NCBI RefSeq assembly: GCF_016728505.1
Contig: NZ_CP068159.1
Span: forward strand, 2,356,001-2,420,000
From: Corynebacterium riegelii
Lineage (GTDB): Bacteria > Actinomycetota > Actinomycetes > Mycobacteriales > Mycobacteriaceae
Direction of reading: 5' to 3'
DNA: 64,000 nucleotides
In this document: positions 62,576 to 64,000 of the stretch, one piece after another
Numbering within the stretch: the stretch's first letter is position 1
Layout: every line of letters begins with the position of its first letter
The notes under the pieces: generated by a model
Seen by the model: only the letters and a program-made list of their open reading frames with translations
Database searches by the model: none
Told to the model about the DNA's origin: nothing
Program-made: the position numbers and the translations under genes

Positions 62576-63538
62576 GTGGACATTTACGCACTCATTGATC
62601 GTCTGATCCGTCCTGGCCGGGCGGACCAGCAGGTGTGTGAGAAGTTGTCGGCAACCAAGTTCATCGCAACGTCGGATTGGCAGGCACTAAAACGCCACGA
62701 GCAGGAGTTTCTTCGCTGCTATGCCGTGGGGGCGGCCACGCGAAGCGCAGTCTTGATCGGTCGTTCAGCTGCGGCTATTCACAGCATTTGGACGCTTCCC
62801 GACAACGATGCGCCTGTCCATCTTGCACACCCGAAACCCAGGGGTCCAAAATTCTGGCCCCAAGGTGTGACTTACTCCAGTATGCACATCCCGGACATGG
62901 ACACCATCGCATTCACCCCCACAGGAACCACGGACAAACTCCGCGTCACCAACCCCGTTCGAACCGCAGTAGATATTGCACGCATCCACGGGGTACGCCA
63001 CGGGGTCATAGCTATAGACTCGTTGTTCCACAAAGCACAGAAGCCGTGGGAGCGACAGAAGATACGTGAAGATCTCGAAGCCACGATTCGGCGGATGACC
63101 GGGAAGAAGGGCATTGACAAGGCAAGGCAGGCGTTGGAGTGGAGTTCGACCTGCTCAGAGTCGCCGTACGAATCGCTCTTCCGCGTCGTGCTGCGAGAAC
63201 ACGGCATTGTTGTCCAGGAGCAGATGTGGATTGGCAAACACGTCCGGCCAGACTTTGTATGGGGCCAAGCTGTGGCCGAAATTGATGGCGCGGTCAAACT
63301 CGACGAAGACCCCAAACGAGCGGCCCTCGAACAACTGCAGCGTGAAAACTGGATCCGTTCCCAGCTCTATGAAGTGCTTCGCATCACAGTGCCCGAACTC
63401 CTCCGCAATGAAGCAGAGTGTGTCCGCCGCTTCCTTGAAATCAAAGCGCGATCCGAGCTACTCGGCGAACCGCTAACCAAAGCAACACGCGAACGCCCAC
63501 ACATCGGCGAGCACTGGCGCTACCCGGCCACCGGATAA
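62576..63538 (+). CDS. AbiEi-like / DUF559 (Vsr-fold) protein, orphan
   Basis: 320 residues. The N-terminal half resembles AbiEi-type antitoxins (RHEQEFLRCYAVGAATRSAVLIGRSAAAIHSIW, then VTNPVRTAVDIARIHGVRHGVIAIDSLF). The C-terminal DUF559-like nuclease fold has SPYESLFRVVLREHGI, RPDFVWGQAVAEIDGAVKLDED, LQRENWIRSQLYEVLRIT. No toxin gene is adjacent. GTG 62576 has GGGGGGAAA upstream. Such orphans are widespread in corynebacteria and their role is unknown. Confidence 0.7.
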   Translation: MDIYALIDRLIRPGRADQQVCEKLSATKFIATSDWQALKRHEQEFLRCYAVGAATRSAVLIGRSAAAIHSIWTLPDNDAPVHLAHPKPRGPKFWPQGVTYSSMHIPDMDTIAFTPTGTTDKLRVTNPVRTAVDIARIHGVRHGVIAIDSLFHKAQKPWERQKIREDLEATIRRMTGKKGIDKARQALEWSSTCSESPYESLFRVVLREHGIVVQEQMWIGKHVRPDFVWGQAVAEIDGAVKLDEDPKRAALEQLQRENWIRSQLYEVLRITVPELLRNEAECVRRFLEIKARSELLGEPLTKATRERPHIGEHWRYPATG

Positions 63539-63641
63539 CCGGAACGCCAACCGCCACCCGCACCGCCACACCACACCCCGGGCGACTCACACCGCCCGCG
63601 ACTATCGTTGTAGCTAATACCCAATCAAAGGAGGCCACCCC

Positions 63642-64000
63642 ATGGGCGAGAAGAAAAACAAGCAGGCAGAGCGCCACCTGGAGGTGGAGATCAAGCTTGC
63701 CGTGGATGATTCGACGGCGGTGCCGGATTTAACGCAGCTGCCGGGGGTGAGCGCGATGAAGGACACCACGGAGCACAACTTGTCCGCGGTGTATTACGAC
63801 ACGCCTGATCTGAGGCTTACGCGGCAGAAGGTTACGTTGAGGCGTCGTAAAGGAGGCGCCGATGACGGCTGGCACTTGAAGTTGCCGGCGGACGGTGATG
63901 GTCGTCAAGAATTGCGCGCACCGTTGGATGATCCGGCCACGATCCCGGCTGAGCTGCTGGATCAGGTGCGTGCGATTGTGCGCAATGTGCCGCTAGAGCC
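63642..64000 (+). CDS. CYTH domain protein (partial, runs off the right edge)
   Basis: The visible 119 residues are the N-terminus of a CYTH (CyaB/thiamine triphosphatase) tunnel fold. They contain HLEVEIKLAVDD (the ExExK signature), then YYDTPDLRLTRQKVTLRRRKGGADDGWHLKLP with the basic residues that bind triphosphate. In corynebacteria such proteins often continue into a CHAD domain and act on inorganic polyphosphate or triphosphates. ATG 63642 has a strong AAAGGAGG upstream. Confidence 0.9.
   Translation, partial: MGEKKNKQAERHLEVEIKLAVDDSTAVPDLTQLPGVSAMKDTTEHNLSAVYYDTPDLRLTRQKVTLRRRKGGADDGWHLKLPADGDGRQELRAPLDDPATIPAELLDQVRAIVRNVPLE

Overview
The window is about 64 kb of high-GC actinobacterial chromosome, almost certainly from a Corynebacterium. 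The order of conserved genes is the corynebacterial one: ftsI-ftsL-rsmH-mraZ, idsA, pknL, class II aroG, plsC, glk, pimB, two NlpC/P60 hydrolases, qcrB-qcrA-qcrC-ctaE, ctaF-ctaC, ltsA, ilvE, pepA, sucB (three lipoyl domains), lipB-lipA, glnA, thrC, glnE, glnA2. I cannot name the species. No rRNA, tRNA, CRISPR array or insertion sequence was seen. Both ends cut a gene: ftsI on the left and a CYTH-domain gene on the right.

Layout. 1-4.6 kb is the start of the division and cell-wall cluster (minus strand), with MraZ boxes, a probable mraW leader RNA and an unusual intergenic region. 4.6-16 kb holds isoprenoid, kinase, aromatic amino acid, phospholipid and mannolipid genes and two peptidoglycan hydrolases, the second under a c-di-AMP riboswitch. 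16.6-23 kb encodes the cytochrome bc1-aa3 supercomplex (qcrCAB, ctaE, ctaF, ctaC), followed by ltsA. 25-32.4 kb is mixed metabolism: an internally deleted pirin, a flavin oxidoreductase, a lipoprotein, erpA, cobT, ilvE and pepA. 32.4-43.4 kb is a lipoate region: the lipoylated E2 protein (sucB), the glycine cleavage genes gcvP-gcvT-gcvH and the lipoyl-making enzymes lipB-lipA. A cyclodeaminase and a decayed oxidase remnant lie between gcvH and lipB. 43.5-49.8 kb has glnA, an MFS exporter, two tandem TDT/SLAC1-type transporters (one with a premature stop) and an Abi_2 gene broken by a 13-bp triplet repeat. 49.8-64 kb has deoA/cdd, a VIT-type transporter, envelope proteins, a serine protease, thrC, glnE-glnA2, an AbiEi/DUF559-like gene and the start of a CYTH gene.

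Three observations stand out. First, an Abi_2 defence gene is interrupted by three exact copies of a 13-bp unit. Removing two copies restores a full-length frame with an intact HEPN R-X4-H motif, so the gene looks phase-variable or recently inactivated. Second, a motif close to GGCGTCGNNAAGCAARAG occurs at least 11 times, in coding and non-coding DNA and on both strands, and I know of no function for it. Third, several genes show single lesions: an amber codon in a TDT transporter, an apparent GTGA to GTAA loss of a protease start, an internal deletion in pirin, and an oxidase remnant with two frameshifts.

Many genes have a TAnnnT -10 box 6-8 bases before the start codon and no Shine-Dalgarno sequence, which suggests leaderless transcripts. 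I used this in choosing several starts.
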